64,000 nucleotides of DNA from Puccinia triticina. Taxonomy: Eukaryota > Basidiomycota > Pucciniomycetes > Pucciniales > Pucciniaceae. Location of the stretch: the NCBI RefSeq assembly GCF_026914185.1, contig NC_070559.1:4748001-4812000 (forward strand). The letters are read 5' to 3'. The notes below the pieces were generated by a model. The model saw only the letters and a program-made list of their open reading frames with translations. It was not told where the DNA came from and did not search any database. A program made the position numbers and the translations under genes. Below are positions 63,427 to 64,000 of this stretch, piece after piece. The stretch's first letter is position 1. Each line of letters opens with the position of its first letter.

Positions 63427-64000
63427 CACTGTGAAAAAAACTCGAGAAAGCGCTGTCAGTTGACATGCGCAATCCAGGGTGAGACTTCCAGGACATCCAC
63501 GTTCATTCCTTGATTAATCACAGGGCAGCTCAGCTAGCTCAGCATTGTAGCTCAGTATTTGCATGTGCCAAGCTCCTGAGCTGTACTGGTGCCCATTGGT
63601 CATCAACAAGGGGATGTATTTCCATACACATAATACAAGCCCTTGGAGGGAATTCCATCAGGTCGACCAGAATATGCGCCCATGTTGACTAGTAGTAAAC
63701 CCTCCCGTCCTAGGCGGGGTCAATAAGGCTAGATGAAAGGGCACTCATGTTGACCAGCCCATGTTGACCTATCAGTCAACCGGGAGGGATCCCTCCTGGT
63801 CGACTATTGTATGTATCAGTTGTCCGGGAGGGATCCCTCCCGGTCGACTATTGTATGAACCTGTCGTCCGGGAGGGATCCCTCCCGTTCGACTGATATAG
63901 GGAATATTTGTCCGGGAGGCATCCCTCCCGGTCGAGAGGTTCATACAATAGTTGACCGGGAGGGATCCCTCCCGGAGGACTGATAAATGTATCAGTCGAC
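63427..64000. mobile_element. CACTA-type element, left end, runs off the window
   Basis: Starts CACTGTGAAAAAAACTCGAG then AAAGCGCTGTCAGTTGACATG, matching the TIR of the element at 28198 (CACTG replaces CACTA). From about 63690 it enters an array of GGGAGGGATCCCTCCC then GGTCGAC units, the same minisatellite as in that element. The right end is outside the window. Confidence 0.8.

Overview
This window looks like nuclear DNA of a rust fungus (Pucciniales, probably Puccinia or a close relative; inferred). Short host genes are cut by many phase-preserving introns of about 50-200 nt, the tRNA gene carries a short anticodon-loop intron, and most of the 64 kb is transposon. The basidiomycete-type elements include a Ty3/Gypsy, a DIRS-like RT, PIF/Harbinger, CACTA, hAT and Tc1/mariner elements and many foldback MITEs.

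Host genes form small islands. At 13.4-15.6 kb lie a RING-H2 membrane protein, a tiny three-exon twin-CX9C (probably mitochondrial) protein and an intron-containing tRNA-Gln(UUG). At 17.4-21.9 kb a G3BP-type NTF2/RRM/RGG RNA-binding protein and an Arc1p-like aminoacyl-tRNA-synthetase cofactor are divergently transcribed from a 626-bp shared promoter. At 59.6-61.6 kb there is an 11-exon secreted GH18 chitinase. Exon joins for these genes were worked out by hand from splice sites, reading phase and family motifs.

Two deep nests dominate the rest. Nest 1 (about 3.2-9.0 kb) is a long-TIR element with a minisatellite, entered by a Tc1/mariner element, whose broken transposase gene was entered by a 637-bp TRIM. 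The TRIM's LTRs contain a tRNA-like sequence with pol III A and B boxes, and its primer site matches the anticodon arm of initiator tRNA-Met. Nest 2 (22.9-36.4 kb) is a Harbinger-like shell containing a hAT element (8-bp TSD), containing an 11.2-kb Ty3/Gypsy element with almost identical LTRs (2 differences in 782 bp), containing a CACTA element (3-bp TSD) that is mostly a 1.27-kb palindrome. The Gypsy element reads gag, stop, pro, then pol through what looks like a -1 frameshift signal (TTTTTTA, 6-nt spacer, perfect 10-bp hairpin). After pol it carries an unexpected divergent pair of small ORFs, one RRM-like, around tandem palindromic repeats.

Other elements: a PIF/Harbinger element (9.2-11.6 kb) with an intact partner gene but a core-deleted transposase; a DIRS-like RT element (38.8-43.7 kb) flanked by minisatellite direct repeats; a 1.6-kb Harbinger-like element that is mostly minisatellite (44.7-46.3 kb); a 971-bp solo LTR (46.5-47.5 kb); decayed multi-exon gene fragments (48-54.6 kb); and the start of a second CACTA element running off the window end. 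A recurring theme is that short palindromic tandem repeats sit inside non-autonomous DNA transposons of unrelated superfamilies.
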